Numbered from the stretch's first letter, positions 21,521 through 32,670 are shown. The stretch is DNA of 64,000 nt from Taxillus chinensis (GCA_023512835.1 CM042087.1:16958853-17022852), one strand, 5' to 3'. Notes: a model not told the origin generated them from the letters alone. Made by a program: numbers and translations.

Positions 21521-22782
21521 TAGCAAATTATTTAGCCACCGGGTTCATACCCAAGCGGTTAGACTACCACCAAGAAAGAAATTGGTAGTGGATGCTAAGA
21601 AATACATTTGGGAAGACCCAATTCTTTATAGGAGGTGTCCAGACCAAATCATTAGAAAGTGTGTCCTTGAGGAGGAAGTAGATAATACATCATTGTCATG
21701 CATCACATTATGGGGGCCACTTTGGAGTGCAAAGAACTGTGGCTAAAATCATGCAGTGTGGCTTTTATTGGCCTCACATGGTGAAAGACACCTATGTCTA
21801 CATCAAAAAGTGTGATAGATGTCAAAGGGTAGGTGGTCTATCTAGGAAAAATGAGATGCCCTTAACTGGAATCCTTCCAGTTGAAATTTTTGACATTTGG
21901 GGCATTGACTTCATGGGGCCATTCCCCAATTCGATGGGTATTCATACATTTTGCTTGCTTGTGGATTATGTGTCTAAGTGGGTAGAAGCTATTCCTACTA
22001 GAGTGAATGATGCTAGGGTTGTGACTCACTTCCTTACTAGGAACATCTTTAGCCGTTTTGAGACACCAAGGGCTATAATCAGTGATGAGGGTAGTCATTT
22101 CTGCAACAAATTGTTTGACAAGTTATTGAACAAGTATGGTGTCACTCATAGGAAGTCTTTAGCTTACCACCCACAAGCTAATGGACAAGCAAAAGTGTCC
22201 AACAGAGAGATTAAGGCCATTTTAGAGAAAACTGTTGGAGCCAATAGGAAAGATTGGTCTCAAAGGCTTGATGAAGCCTTATGGGCATATAGGACAGCTT
22301 ACAAAACTCCCATTGGGATGTCACCTTACCGTATTCTATATGGTAAGGCATGTCACTTGCCTGTGGAACTAGAACACAAGGCTCATTGGGCCTTGAAGAA
22401 GTTAAATTTTAACCCACAAGAGATTAAGGAGCTTAGGATGACTCAATTAATTGAGTTAGATGAGCTAAGGCTGGATGCCTATGATAGTGCTAAATTTTAC
22501 AAAGAAAGAACTAAGAAATGGCATGATAGGCAACTCAACAATGAGCCTTTAACCTTAGGACAGAAAGTTCTTCTATTTAACACAAGGTTGAGGTTATTTC
22601 CTGGAAAATTAAGGTCCAAGTGGATGGGACCTTTTGTGATAGTTGATAAGAAGCCATATGGGAGCTTTGAGCTCCAAGCTGTAGATGGCAAGAAATCTTG
22701 GGTGAATGGCAACAGACTGAAACCATACTTTGATTCAACTCAGAGGGAGATAGTTGATTCCCTTTCTTTCACCATTGCATGA
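21521..22782 (+). pseudogene. Athila integrase of B, catalytic Glu lost
   Basis: Zinc-binding part broken ([14 protein letters not shown] region near 21690), then an intact 351-codon frame 21727-22782. It has CDRCQRV (two Cys of the HHCC finger), [12 protein letters not shown] (first Asp), [13 protein letters not shown] (second Asp) and [16 protein letters not shown], where the expected catalytic Glu (NGQAEVSN in A) is Lys: codon AAA at 22192-22194 against GAG at 32081. The C-terminal part ([19 protein letters not shown], here [20 protein letters not shown]) is complete and ends SLSFTIA. No chromodomain, as expected for Athila. Confidence 0.92.
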
Positions 22783-23503
22783 TCATAACTGAAAGTCTAG
22801 CTACAGACTTTAAATAAAGCGTTGGTTGGGAGGCAACCCAATGTTTATTGCTACATTTCATTTTATGTTATTTTCTTTTATTTATTTTATTCACTAAATT
22901 GTTTGCAAACTAACCATTGTGCAGGAGACTTTGCTTCTTTCTTAACTAACCATTTGCAGGATGAGCAAATTATTGGGTCCTGAACTTGTGGAATTGTTTT
23001 TAAAGTCAAAATCAAGGAGCAAGGAGCAAGTGAAGCCCAAAAGTGCTTGAAGATGGGCTCAAACAATTCACGTGCAAGACTTAAAGATGGTCCATAATGC
23101 ACATGCAACAAAGTGGAGAAATTTGGGCCAGTTTGGGCCTAAATGTGAATTTGCACGTGAATTTCCCAATTCACGGCACCTCCTTTTGAGCTGTAACTTT
23201 CTGGAGTGGTAGATGAAGACCATGTGAATCACGTTTACTCTTGCACGCAAATTGCTAGCTGTCATATGGTGGCTCAAAAATGCAAAATACCGATTTTAGC
23301 CCTCCTAGAAGCTTCAACCAATTCACGTGCAGAAGGGACTATTGCTTGACAGCTAAAGAGGGACCCACCACCAAAGTTTGGGACGATTCTGACCTGCACG
23401 CCAATTCAACCAATTCACGTGCAAGGGCTATTTTGGTCAGAACACTCTGAAAATTTAGGGGCACGTGTATCACGCCAATTGGAGTATCTTTCCTTCTGCA
23501 CAC
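22783..23503 (+). other. Pol-ORF3 spacer of B with CACGTG dyads
   Basis: No ORF is conserved here. CACGTG words occur at 23069, 23154, 23334, 23416 and 23462, several in inverted pairs with AATT inner arms (GCACGTGAATTTCCCAATTC at 23153; GCACGCCAATTCAACCAATT at 23396, leading into CACGTGCAAG). The same AATTC-type inner arm marks B's own LTR. The block ends at a TATA box (23504). Confidence 0.75.
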
Positions 23504-23511
23504 TATATAAA
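23504..23511 (+). promoter_or_regulatory. TATA box upstream of ORF3 of B
   Basis: TATATAAA in the context GCACACTATATAAAGAGAGGCC, 125 bp before the ORF3 ATG at 23636. The LTR TATA context is CTCTATAAATAAGACCTCC, a similar layout. Between TATA and ATG lies a CT-rich leader (GCTCTTTTGCTCTCTTGCTC). A and E have TATA boxes at matching places. Use as a promoter is inferred. Confidence 0.6.
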
Positions 23512-23635
23512 GAGAGGCCATCTTCAAAGGCTTCCACACCAAAATCACTCCAGATCTGAGTATTAGAGAAACTCTGCTCTTTTGCTCTCTTGCTCTTCAG
23601 TTTTCTGCTCTTTGCTCTTTATTCTCATTCCAAAG

Positions 23636-25928
23636 ATGGTGCGCACAAGGAGGACTGGCCAGGAGGAGGTGCACTCACCTAGTGCTGATAGCCAACCTGA
23701 GGAGGAGATACTCTTGGGGCATGCTCTTGATATGTAGGCTTTGGAGGCTTGGGCAGGCTGGGCTAGAGAGGTGGCTTTTAAAATTCAAAATCCGGGATTA
23801 TAAAGGTTAGTATCTCGCCACCCAGCTATTTCCTACTCGCCCTACAAGAATTTTATGCGTCCGTCTGGTGAGTGAGGATGAACTAATAGGGGTTGTGCAA
23901 GGGGTTTATGTCGAATTACCCCTGAAATTATTAGACATTGCTTTAACCTCCATGCACCCAGTGATAGCCTTCCTCAGCTAAGCCTAGGAGAATTTGGTAC
24001 TGCATGCAACTATGCTAGAAAATTTCAAAGTAGAAGGCAGTATACCAATAATGGTTTTGTTGGAAGATTTAGATGCCTAGCCTACCTGATAGGGAAATGC
24101 TTATTGATTCAGACCAGTGGGATAGATAGTGTGCCTAAGCCACACCTGGAGTTGATATATAGCATTGATCATATGCTAAATGTGGATTGGGCCACTACCA
24201 TTTTTAAATGGTGGAAGAAAAACTCATCAAAGCAGATAAATGGCAGATTTTTGTGTTTGATATTTCAAAGCATGCCTGCTTTGCATTTTTCCTCCATGGA
24301 TAGCATCACTTTTCCTTCTCACCTGGGTGTTAAGAGTATTGCATCTTGAAGGAGGTTTGGGAATCAGTACCGGAGGTCATTGGGCAACCAATGTTCCTCC
24401 ATCCATCACCACCCTAGGCACGGTGTTTATGTGGAGCGATCCAGCCTGTCAAGGAGACAGACCTCTCTCTCATTTGGATCAAAGGAAGGGAGACGTCTCA
24501 CTCCATTTGGATCAATGTACACAAAGAAGATATTTTCAATTTCTTTCAAGGCATTCGTGGGCAGGTGGTGAGCGAAGTGGAGGTCATCAATTGGGCGATC
24601 CTAATGGGCACATCACTAGTGCCCAATTTGAGGAATTAATGGCCCTCATCTCCTGGAGACCAACAAGCTACTTCACAACCTAGAACCGAGCATGGGAGGC
24701 CCCAGACGTAGCTGCTCATGCATCTCCTAGAGCATGGGAAGCCCCAGAAGCTCCTCCTGCTGCATCTACCGAAGCTTGGAGGCAAGAAACACAGCAGCTC
24801 AGGGAGGCCAATGCCAGAACCCAGCACGAGGTTGAAGCCCTGAGGAAGGACAACATAGAAGTCAAAGGCCTCCTCGGCAAAATCTGGAAGGCCTTGAGCA
24901 AGAGGAAAGCATCAAAACGTTCTCCTATAGTGGAGATATCTGATGAAGAACCCTCTCCATCCCCTAAAGTTTCTTATCCAGCCCAAGCGGATCCACCTCA
25001 ACCAGAATCTTCAGCTAGGCCATCCTACTATCATCAAGAGGAGACAGAGCCAGCAGAAGGGTATTCACCCTTCCAGCCTTTTACTGATCCTGCATATTCT
25101 CAGGCTCTTGTGCCTGTTATACATCCTGTCTCTTGGGGTACATACATGCCTACTGAACCTGAAGATCTTCTTGGCCCTCCTATCCATTTAATCATTAATC
25201 CAGCTTTATCATCTAATGAGAGCCAAGCAGCATTTGAAGAGTTCATCAATTCCACGGTTCAGAGGGCTCGCTTTATACGGGATAATGATATCTTCACCCC
25301 TTTTAGCCTAAAGAGGATCTCAGAGAATGAATATCTCTACTGCGACGAGATAGACCTCTTCTGCAGGACCATGCGCTATGTAGTGGAGGCTGAGCCTCAT
25401 AACTACCCCTTAGCTCAGTTCACTTCCATCATGCTATGCGAGATATTCAATCAACCCTTGTCCGAAGAGGTGTGGCGCCAACGCATCAATGGTGAGAATG
25501 AAGGGCACCGCCCTTGGCATGGTATGCATGAGGTGCTGATTCCGGTGCACATTGACCGCCACTATGTATTGGTACGTTTGAATCTGGATGTAGGACATGC
25601 CGTGCTATATGACCCAAGCCAAGGCGAAGGGTTTGCCAGACGGAAAAGACAGTTAGTGCATGGGTTCATCAAACTAATCAAAGCAGCGATGATCAAAGAA
25701 GGCTTATTGGCCGACAAGCTACCTCTTATTCACTGCAATGAAATGGAAATTCCCCAACAGCCTGACCAATTCAGCTGTGGGATCTTTGCTTGCTACTACA
25801 TGATGGCTATTCTGCAAGGGAAGGAAACTTGGGAAGTGCACGGCGAGACGTCGATTGACTTTGTGGCTCAGGTGCGACGAATGGTGGCCAATGTTATCTA
25901 CTACTACAGCTTGCCAACTGAGAGGTAA
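23636..25928 (+). pseudogene. ORF3 of B: transposon-like domain plus Ulp1-like protease
   Basis: Third ORF of about 764 codon-lengths, starting MVRTRRTGQEEVHSPSADS. N-terminal part (to about 24350) resembles the plant domain often annotated as putative plant transposon protein: FYASV-like text, GVVQGVYV, CFNLHAP, HLELIYSIDHMLNVDWATTI. Then a coiled-coil (RQETQQLREANARTQHEVEA), a Ser/Pro/Glu-rich linker, and a C-terminal C48/Ulp1-like domain in an intact 344-codon frame (24894-25928). Candidate catalytic residues: His in DRHYVLV, Asp in AVLYDPSQGE, Gln in QQPDQFSCG and the Cys of SCGIF. A TAG at 23735 and several frameshifts break the N-terminal half. No signal peptide or membrane segment is evident, so it is not a typical env. 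Confidence 0.8.
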
Positions 25929-27422
25929 GTATTTTCCTACTCCCTATTTTTTGCCCTGAGGACATAGCATATTTTAAGTGTGGTGTATGGGGAGTGACTT
26001 GAGCCACTTGCTTGTCTTTTATGTTGTGATTGCATGTTTTATTTCTAAAAAAAAAATTAGTTGCATGATTGTTTGAGTTGTTTGCTTGAATGATTTGCAT
26101 GTGGAAACATGGATATTAAGTATGCAATTTTGGCTTAAAATTTAATTTTTATGCCACATTAGTATCATGTTGTGATAAGGGTGTTAAAGTAGTTAAAATG
26201 TGCTCTGAATTGGTTTAATCATGTCTTTATCTTTTGAATGATATCACCATGTTTTTGGAGTTGAGTTTTGAATATTAGCTGAGCATGAAATGCTATGATA
26301 GACCTAAGTAACCCTTAAAGTTGAGTGAAAAAGAAATGAAAAATGAGAACAGCTTCTTTTAGCCCTTGAGTGACATTTATGGTTTTTGGGTAATAGTTTG
26401 ATCTGATACTCCTCTCTGCATTCAACATTGGTTATTTAATGGTAGGAGTCAAGTAAGCATGTGATTACTTATTAGTGCTCAGTATTTGGTGTGTTTAGTT
26501 AGGATGCAAGACCTTTAAGTCACTTTGACTTCCTATGTATCCTAATTTTTGTTTGTTGTGTTGTAAATATAAAAGGCTGTGATATAGAATGTGAAAAAGC
26601 CATCACTTAATTGGGAAATGGGATGTGAGATATCAATGAATTTCTGTCTCTCCTTATGTAGCAAAATGGCAAGGGGTATGCATTAGAAAAATCAGTCTTA
26701 TTTATGTGTTATGTGAGTAAAAAAAAGAGTGAATAATCCATCAAGGGAGAGCATAAAATGTAACCTTATAAGATTATTACTAAAAAAACAAAAAAAAAAG
26801 AGAAAAATTCAGAATAAAAGCCACATTGGCTGAATTGTGTTTTGTTTTGAGAGTGTTGAGCTCAATTCTTTAGCTCATGGTTTTGTTTTATCAGTTATTA
26901 GAATAGAGTGTGAGTTTATTGAGTTTAGTCTAGTGTGTGAGTTCAAATAAAGTAGAATAGAGGGTGTGTTTTCTTTGATGAGCACAATAGGGAACTCTCA
27001 TGATTGTTTGGCAAGTACTTAATCAATAGCTGATGGCGAGTGTAGAGATAGAGTTTTCCATCCATTATTCATTGATAGGTATTGGGCTTGAGAATTATTA
27101 TATTAGAGTGAGGCTGCTTATCCTTGGTAAGAACTTAAAGGGAAACTAGGTGCTATTTTATCATGGATTGCTTGCTCATATCTGAAATTTAAGTGGAGAT
27201 ATTGCATGGTTGTTGGACTAGGGATATGGACATGAATGAACTAAGCTATGACTCATTTTGATGCTTAAATCATTTCATCATGATAGAGTTGCATGCTTAG
27301 GAAACCATGATTCTCCTTGATTGTTATTTTATTTTTCTTCCGTTTGACTGCGTGTTTATTTTATTTTTGCATGCTTGTATGTTCTTGCTTGAGGACAAGC
27401 AATGGTTCAAGTGTGGTGTATT
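25929..27422 (+). other. 3' untranslated region and purine tract of B
   Basis: About 1.5 kb without a gene. It opens with GTAAGT overlapping the ORF3 stop, then a first GAGGACATAGCA...AAGTGTGGTGTATGGGGAG motif (25958-25994). The end repeats the theme: GAGGACAAGCAATGGTTCAAGTGTGGTGTATT directly before the 3' LTR, the likely plus-strand primer tract. Between are T-rich and A-rich runs (26046-26060, 26782-26800). A's 3' untranslated region is similar over its whole length. Confidence 0.75.
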
Positions 27423-28935
27423 TGATAACGTGCATTTTATGCCATTATTCTAGTGTTTATTTAGGATGTTTAAGAGCATGATTAGAGCCTAATTGCTTCA
27501 TATATCATATATATTTGCTCTAACTCTTAGGAAGATGCTATTTGCAAATACATGCGCTTTTAAGCTGTTTTGCATATTTCGGAGCTCACTTTTGACATAG
27601 TAGATGGCCTCAAACAATTGGCGTGCAAGAACAAAAGTTGCTTAGAATGATGTCCTCTACCTACCACAGAAATTTCAGAGCATTTGGAGCTGCACGTGAA
27701 TTCACCCATTTCACGTGCAAACCTATTTTTGCCTCTCAGGCCTCTACAGGATGCAAGGAAGCTTGGGGAGAAGTTTGAGCTGATTTGGAGTTGCACGTGA
27801 ATTCACCATATCACGTGCAAATTAGCGTGCAGAGATATTTTTAGACCGATCCTATCATTTTTCCATGCTGATCATTTGTTTTTAAAGGCCCATGTCCAAA
27901 TTGTGGATGGAAGATAGAGATTTTAATGTTTCGAGTGTTACTTATCAAAACTACGTCGTTTTGATAAATGGGCTAGGGTACACGCCTCAAGGCCCATCCA
28001 AACTCTATAAATAAGACCTCCATGCCCCCTGCTAGCTATCCTAGACCCCCATACACGTTTTTAGAGAGAGAGAGAGAGAGAGGCTCCACGACTTGGAGGT
28101 TGCTCCTTGACCTAGGAGAGGAGCCGTCGCAGCCGTCCCAGCAGCCGTCATGGATTTTGGAGCTTGGATTTGAAGCTTTGTTGCGCGCGTGGATTAAAAG
28201 AAGATGTTTAGCTTTTCTGCTATGGTTTTGCTTGCAATCATGCGTGAGTAGTCTTTTAATCTAGGGGAGCAATGTAACCCCCTTGTTGCTTTGTTGTGTT
28301 TATGAATATTGGGTTTGGATGATTGAGTTTTGCATGTTTTATGAATCTGTTCTTAAATTCTATCTTTGGATGTACACCTTGGTATTCTTAGCCCTAGTCT
28401 GGGGTAGATTGAGATTCATAACTTATTTGTAATTGGTGTGATCATTATCCTTTTGCAAGTATGATTTATTGGCTTTGCATGTTTGTGTGTTTAGATAACC
28501 ATTCTGGCATACAACTCTTAAAAGGACCTCAATGACCATTTGTTGTCCTTGGCTTATGTTTAGCATGTTTTCAATCAGACAACCCTAATACCATGAACCA
28601 GTAGAGATAACATAGGGAGGTGAAATTGTGACCCTAGATGCTTTTAATCCTTGAATCTTAATCCTAAAATCAGTTTGCTTTCTTTGTTTATTCAGAAAAC
28701 CACATAAAAATTAGATCTTTAGTTATAAAAAGAATTCATTTTTGCCAAGACATTTTATTGAACAAGAGTAATTGGGTGTTTTGATTTGAGAACTAGAGAA
28801 CTAGGCTAATCCCTGTGGGTTCGACTCCTTGCTTGCTGCTATTCTTTTAGTGCAAACTTAGGGAATTTATTATCTTGAAGAGAGATTTAACGACATTAGC
28901 TAGCTCTTTTAGAGAGGTTAAAAATCTGTCTGTCA
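27423..28935 (+). repeat. 3' LTR of Athila B
   Basis: 1513 bp, TGATAACGTGCATTTTATGCC to ...AAATCTGTCTGTCA, then TSD GCCAT. CACGTG dyads at 27693-27720 and 27795-27820, TACGTC dyad at 27941-27967, TATA box at 28006. The GA microsatellite after the TATA box (28062-28082) is longer than in the 5' LTR (16305-16317). Confidence 0.92.
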
Positions 28936-29599
28936 GCCATTTCCTCAGCGGTTAAGAAATCAAAGGGTTGAGGAAGAGTATGAGTGCTTCTTGAGTTTAT
29001 TCAAGCGGCTTGAAATTAATATCCCATTTGTGGTAGTTTTGGAGCAGATGCCCAGATATAGAAAATACATTAAAGATTTTGTGAAGAAGAAGAGAAGGTA
29101 TGGGGACCATGAGACGGTAGCTGTCACAAACGAGGTAAGCAGTGTTGTCCAAAGGAATTTGCCCATCAAGCATAAAGATCCGGACAGTTTTAACCTCCCT
29201 TGTGTGATTGGAAATGCGCCAAAGCAGCAGGCCCTTTGTGATTTAGGGGCTAATATCAACTTGATCTCCTTTTCTCTATATAAGCAGCTTGGGCTCACAG
29301 GAATGAAGCCAACTGCCATCTCATTGCAGTTTGCGGACTGGTCCACTGGAAGACCAAAAGGAATCATTGAAGATGTGCTAGTTAAGGTGAGCTCCTTCAT
29401 TTTTCTAGCAGACTTTGTAGTTTTGGAAATGGAAGAAGATAGAGGAGTTCAGCTCCTCCTTGGAAGACCGTTTCTTAGAACAGGGTGTGCATTGATAGAT
29501 GTTGCTCAAGGGCAACTAACTCTGAGAATTAATGAAGAGACCTTAGTCTTCCATATGGGGAAGGCTTTACAAGGTCAAGAGGAGGAGGACTGCCTATAG
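28936..29599 (+). pseudogene. Athila protease region of A
   Basis: Resumes A after B. The first five bases are the TSD copy. The frame reads FPQRLRNQRVEEEYECFLSL, LEINIPFVVVLEQMPRYRKY and the protease core NAPKQQALCDLGANINLISF (DLGAN in place of DLGAS in B and E), then FADWSTGRPKGIIEDVLVKV and LLLGRPFLRTGCALIDVAQG. It is open for over 200 codons and stops at TAG 29597, where B has TGG (DYLWVEDL against DCL*VEDF). Confidence 0.9.
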
Positions 29600-30676
29600 G
29601 TTGAAGATTTTGAGGAGTTGGTGGAAGACTTTTTGGCAAAAGAAATTACCACAGCAAATGATGGAGTGCTCCAGCTTATAGAAGCTCAACAAGATGAAGA
29701 AGTGGACTTGACAACTGAGGAAGATGAGCAAACATCAAATTCTCTGGAGCAAGCAAAGGAGGAGAAGGAAGAGGACATACCTTCAGCTCCAGAACTGAAG
29801 GAACTGCTTGGACACCTAAGGTATGAATTTCTAGACTCTGCAAATAAATTTCCAGTTATAGTTGCTGCTAATTTAAATGATGTAGAGTGCACTCAACTGC
29901 AAGAAATCCTTAGGAAACACAAAAAGGCCCTAGGGTAGACCATTGAAGACATTAGGGGTATAAGTCCAGGGATTTGTATGCACAAAATTCTAATGAATGA
30001 TGACTTTAAAACCACAGCTGAAAGACAAAGAAGATTAAACCCTGCCATGAAAGAAGTAGTAAGAAAAGAAATTCTAAAATGGAAAAATGCAGGTATAATT
30101 TATGCTATTTCAGATAGTGAGTCGGTGAGTCCGTTGCATGTTGTGCCCAAGAAAGGGGGTATGACAGTGATTAAAAATGAGAAGAATGAATTGATCCCAT
30201 CTCAGACTGTGACGGGATGGAGAGTGTGTGTTGACTATAGGAAGCTGAATAAGGCCACCAGGAAGGATCACTTTTCCCTTCCTTTCACCTGACCGATGTT
30301 GGATAGGTTAGTCGGCTATAGTCACTATTGCTTTTTAGATGGATACTCCGGGTATAATCAGATCATGGTTAAAACCGAAGACCAAGAAAAGACCACTTTC
30401 ACGTGCCCCATTGGCACCTTTGCTTTTAGGAGGACGCCATTTGGGCTATGCAATGCACCTGCCACCTTTCAAAGGTGCATGATGGCCATTTTCCAGGGCT
30501 CTGGTGGAGGAGATCATGGAGGTTTTCATGGATGACTTTTCGGTGTTTGGTTCCTCCTACCAACAGTGTTTGAAAAATTTAGATGTGGTCTTAGAAAGAT
30601 GTGAGGAGAAGGAACTAGTCCTAAATTGGGAAAAATGCCATTTTATGGTAACTGAGGGGATAGTTCTAGGGCACAG
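29600..30676 (+). pseudogene. Athila linker and RT N-terminal part of A
   Basis: Glu/Asp-rich linker (TTEEDEQTSNSLEQAKEEKE), ELLGHLRYEFLDSANKFPVI, then a TAG at 29936 in the KKALG(W) position, also a TAG in B. RT motifs follow: RRLNPAMKEVVRKEILKWK, VSPLHVVPKKGGMTVIKNEK, TGWRVCVDYRKLNKATRKDH. Small indels near 30288, 30500 and 30680 shift the frame. FRRTPFGLCNAPATFQRCMM has Thr where B and E have Met. The catalytic box FMDDFSVFGSS is intact (about 30525). Confidence 0.9.
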
Positions 30677-32670
30677 GTGTCTTCACAAGGTTTGGAGGTG
30701 GACAAGGCAAAAATCTCCACTATTGAGACTTTGCCACTTCCAACAAATGAAAAAGGGGTGAGAAGTTTCCTTGGCCATGCTGGCTTTTATAGGAGATTCA
30801 TTAAGGACTTCTCTAAAATTGCAAAACCCATGAGTAGGCTGTTAGAGAAGGACACAAGCTTTGAGTTCAATGCAGATTGCTTAGAAGCTTTCAACATCCT
30901 CAAGGGTAAGTTAGTCACTGCACCAGTTATAGTCACACCAGACTGGGCTCAGCCTTTTGAGCTAATGTGTGACGCAAGTGATTATGCTGTGGGGGTAGTC
31001 TTAGGGAAAAGACGTGATAAGGTGTTTTGGGTCATTTACTATGCTAGTAAAACCTTAGATGATGCTCAACAGAACTACACCACCACTGAAAAAGAGTTGC
31101 TGGCCGTGGTTTATGGCTGCAACAACTTTAGACCCTACCTTTTTGGGTCTAAAGTAATTGTTTATACTGATCATGCAACTTTGAAATATTTATTTGCTAA
31201 AAAGGAAGCTAAGCCACGCTTGATTAGGTGGGTACTCCTTTTAAAGGAATTTGATCTTGAAATTAGAGACACAAAGGGAGCCCTAAATTCTGTGGCTGAC
31301 CATCTCTCTCGTGTGGAGAATGCACCTAAGTCTCTACCCATTGTAGATGACTTTCCTGATGAGAAGTTGTTTGAGGTGCACCAGCTTTCTTGGTTTGCTG
31401 ATATAGCAAACTATTTAGCCACTGGGTTTATACGCAAGCAATTGGACTACCATCAGCGAAAGAGGTTGGTAGTGGATGCTAAGAAATACATTTGGGAAGA
31501 CCCTATTCTCTATAGGAGGTGTCCAGACCACATAATTAGAAGGTGTGTCCTTGAGGAGGAGATAGATGACATAATATACCATTGTCATTCATCACATTAT
31601 GAGGGCCACTTTGGGGTGCAGAGAACTGCGGCTAAGATCATGCAGTGTGGATTCTATTGGCCTCACATGGTGAAAGACACCTATGTCTACATCAAAACCT
31701 GTGATAGATGTCAAAGGGTACGTGGTCTGTCTAGGAAGAATGAGATGCCATTAACTGGAATTCTTCCAGTTGAAATTTTTGATATATGGGGCATTGATTT
31801 TATGGGGCCATTCCCCAATTCTGATGGGTATTCATATATCCTATTGGCTGTGGATTATGTGTCAAAGTGGGTAGAAGCTATACCAAATAGAGTGAATGAT
31901 GCTAGAATAGTGACTCACTTCCTTACCAGAAACATCTTTAGCCGATTTGGGACACCAAGGGCTATAATTAGTGATGAGGGTAGTCACTTCTGCAATAAAT
32001 TGTTTGACAAGTTGTTGAACAAATATGGGGTAACTCATAGGAAGTCTTTAGCTTACCACCCACAAGCTAATGGACAAGCAGAGGTGTCCAACAGAGAGAT
32101 TAAAGCCATTTTAGAGAAAACTGTTGGAGCAAATAGGAAAGACTGGTCTCAAAGGTTTGATGAAGCCTTATGGGCATATAGGACAACCTATAAAACTCCC
32201 ATTGGGATATCACCTTACCGTATTCTTTATGGGAAGGCTTGTCACTTACCTGTGGAATTAGAGCACAAGGCTCACTAGGCCTTGAGGAAGTTAAATTTTG
32301 ATCCACAAGAGGCCAAAGAGCTTAGGATGACTCAATTAATTGAATTAGATGAGTTCAAGATGGATGCCTATGAAAGTGCTAAAATTTATAAAGAAAGAAC
32401 CAAGAAATGGCATGATAGGCAATTAACCAATGAACCTTTAACCTTGGGGCAAAAGTTCTCTTATTTAACACAAGGTTTAGGCTATTTCCTGGAAAATTAA
32501 GGTCCAAGTGGATGGGACCTTTTGTGATAGTTGATAAGAAGCCATATGGGAGCTTTGAGCTCCAAGCTGTAGATGGCAAGAAATTTTGGGTGAATGGCAA
32601 CAGACTGAAACCATACTTTGATCCAACTCAAAGGGAGATTGTTGATTCCCTCTCTTTCACCACCTCATGA
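30677..32670 (+). pseudogene. Athila RT end, RNase H and integrase of A
   Basis: Contains the longest open frame of the window (30677-32278, 533 codons). Order: RT thumb ([20 protein letters not shown]), RNase H ([46 protein letters not shown]), integrase zinc finger ([14 protein letters not shown]...CDRCQRV), core with [25 protein letters not shown] and [16 protein letters not shown], so D, D and E are all present. TAG at 32276 replaces TGG (AHW in B). A one-base change near 32450 shifts the frame; the C-terminal text continues to a stop at 32668. Apart from these breaks it is the best preserved pol here. Confidence 0.93.

Larger units (their letters stand above)
15664..28935 (+). mobile_element. 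Athila-type gypsy element B (TSD GCCAT)
   Basis: Complete 13,272-bp plus-strand insertion in element A, with LTRs at 15664-17160 and 27423-28935 and a perfect TSD GCCAT at 15659-15663 and 28936-28940. Removing it restores A's PTMPFPQRLRNQRVEEEYE phrase. Order: LTR, primer site, gag, protease, RT, RNase H, integrase, spacer, ORF3, 3' untranslated region, purine tract, LTR. Its internal sequence is very close to A's, but the middle of its LTR belongs to a different subfamily (CACGTGAATTC dyads instead of CCAATTGG). It has several stops and a changed integrase catalytic residue, so it is not autonomous. Confidence 0.95.

Noticed and set aside
24894..25928. Intact 344-codon Ulp1-like frame as a host SUMO protease gene
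   Set aside because: It is the end of ORF3 of Athila B, lies between its integrase and 3' LTR, and is repeated in A and E at the same place.
29978..32278. Endogenous pararetrovirus (caulimovirus-type) RT
   Set aside because: RT is followed by RNase H and a DDE integrase, with LTRs, primer site and TSDs; no movement protein.
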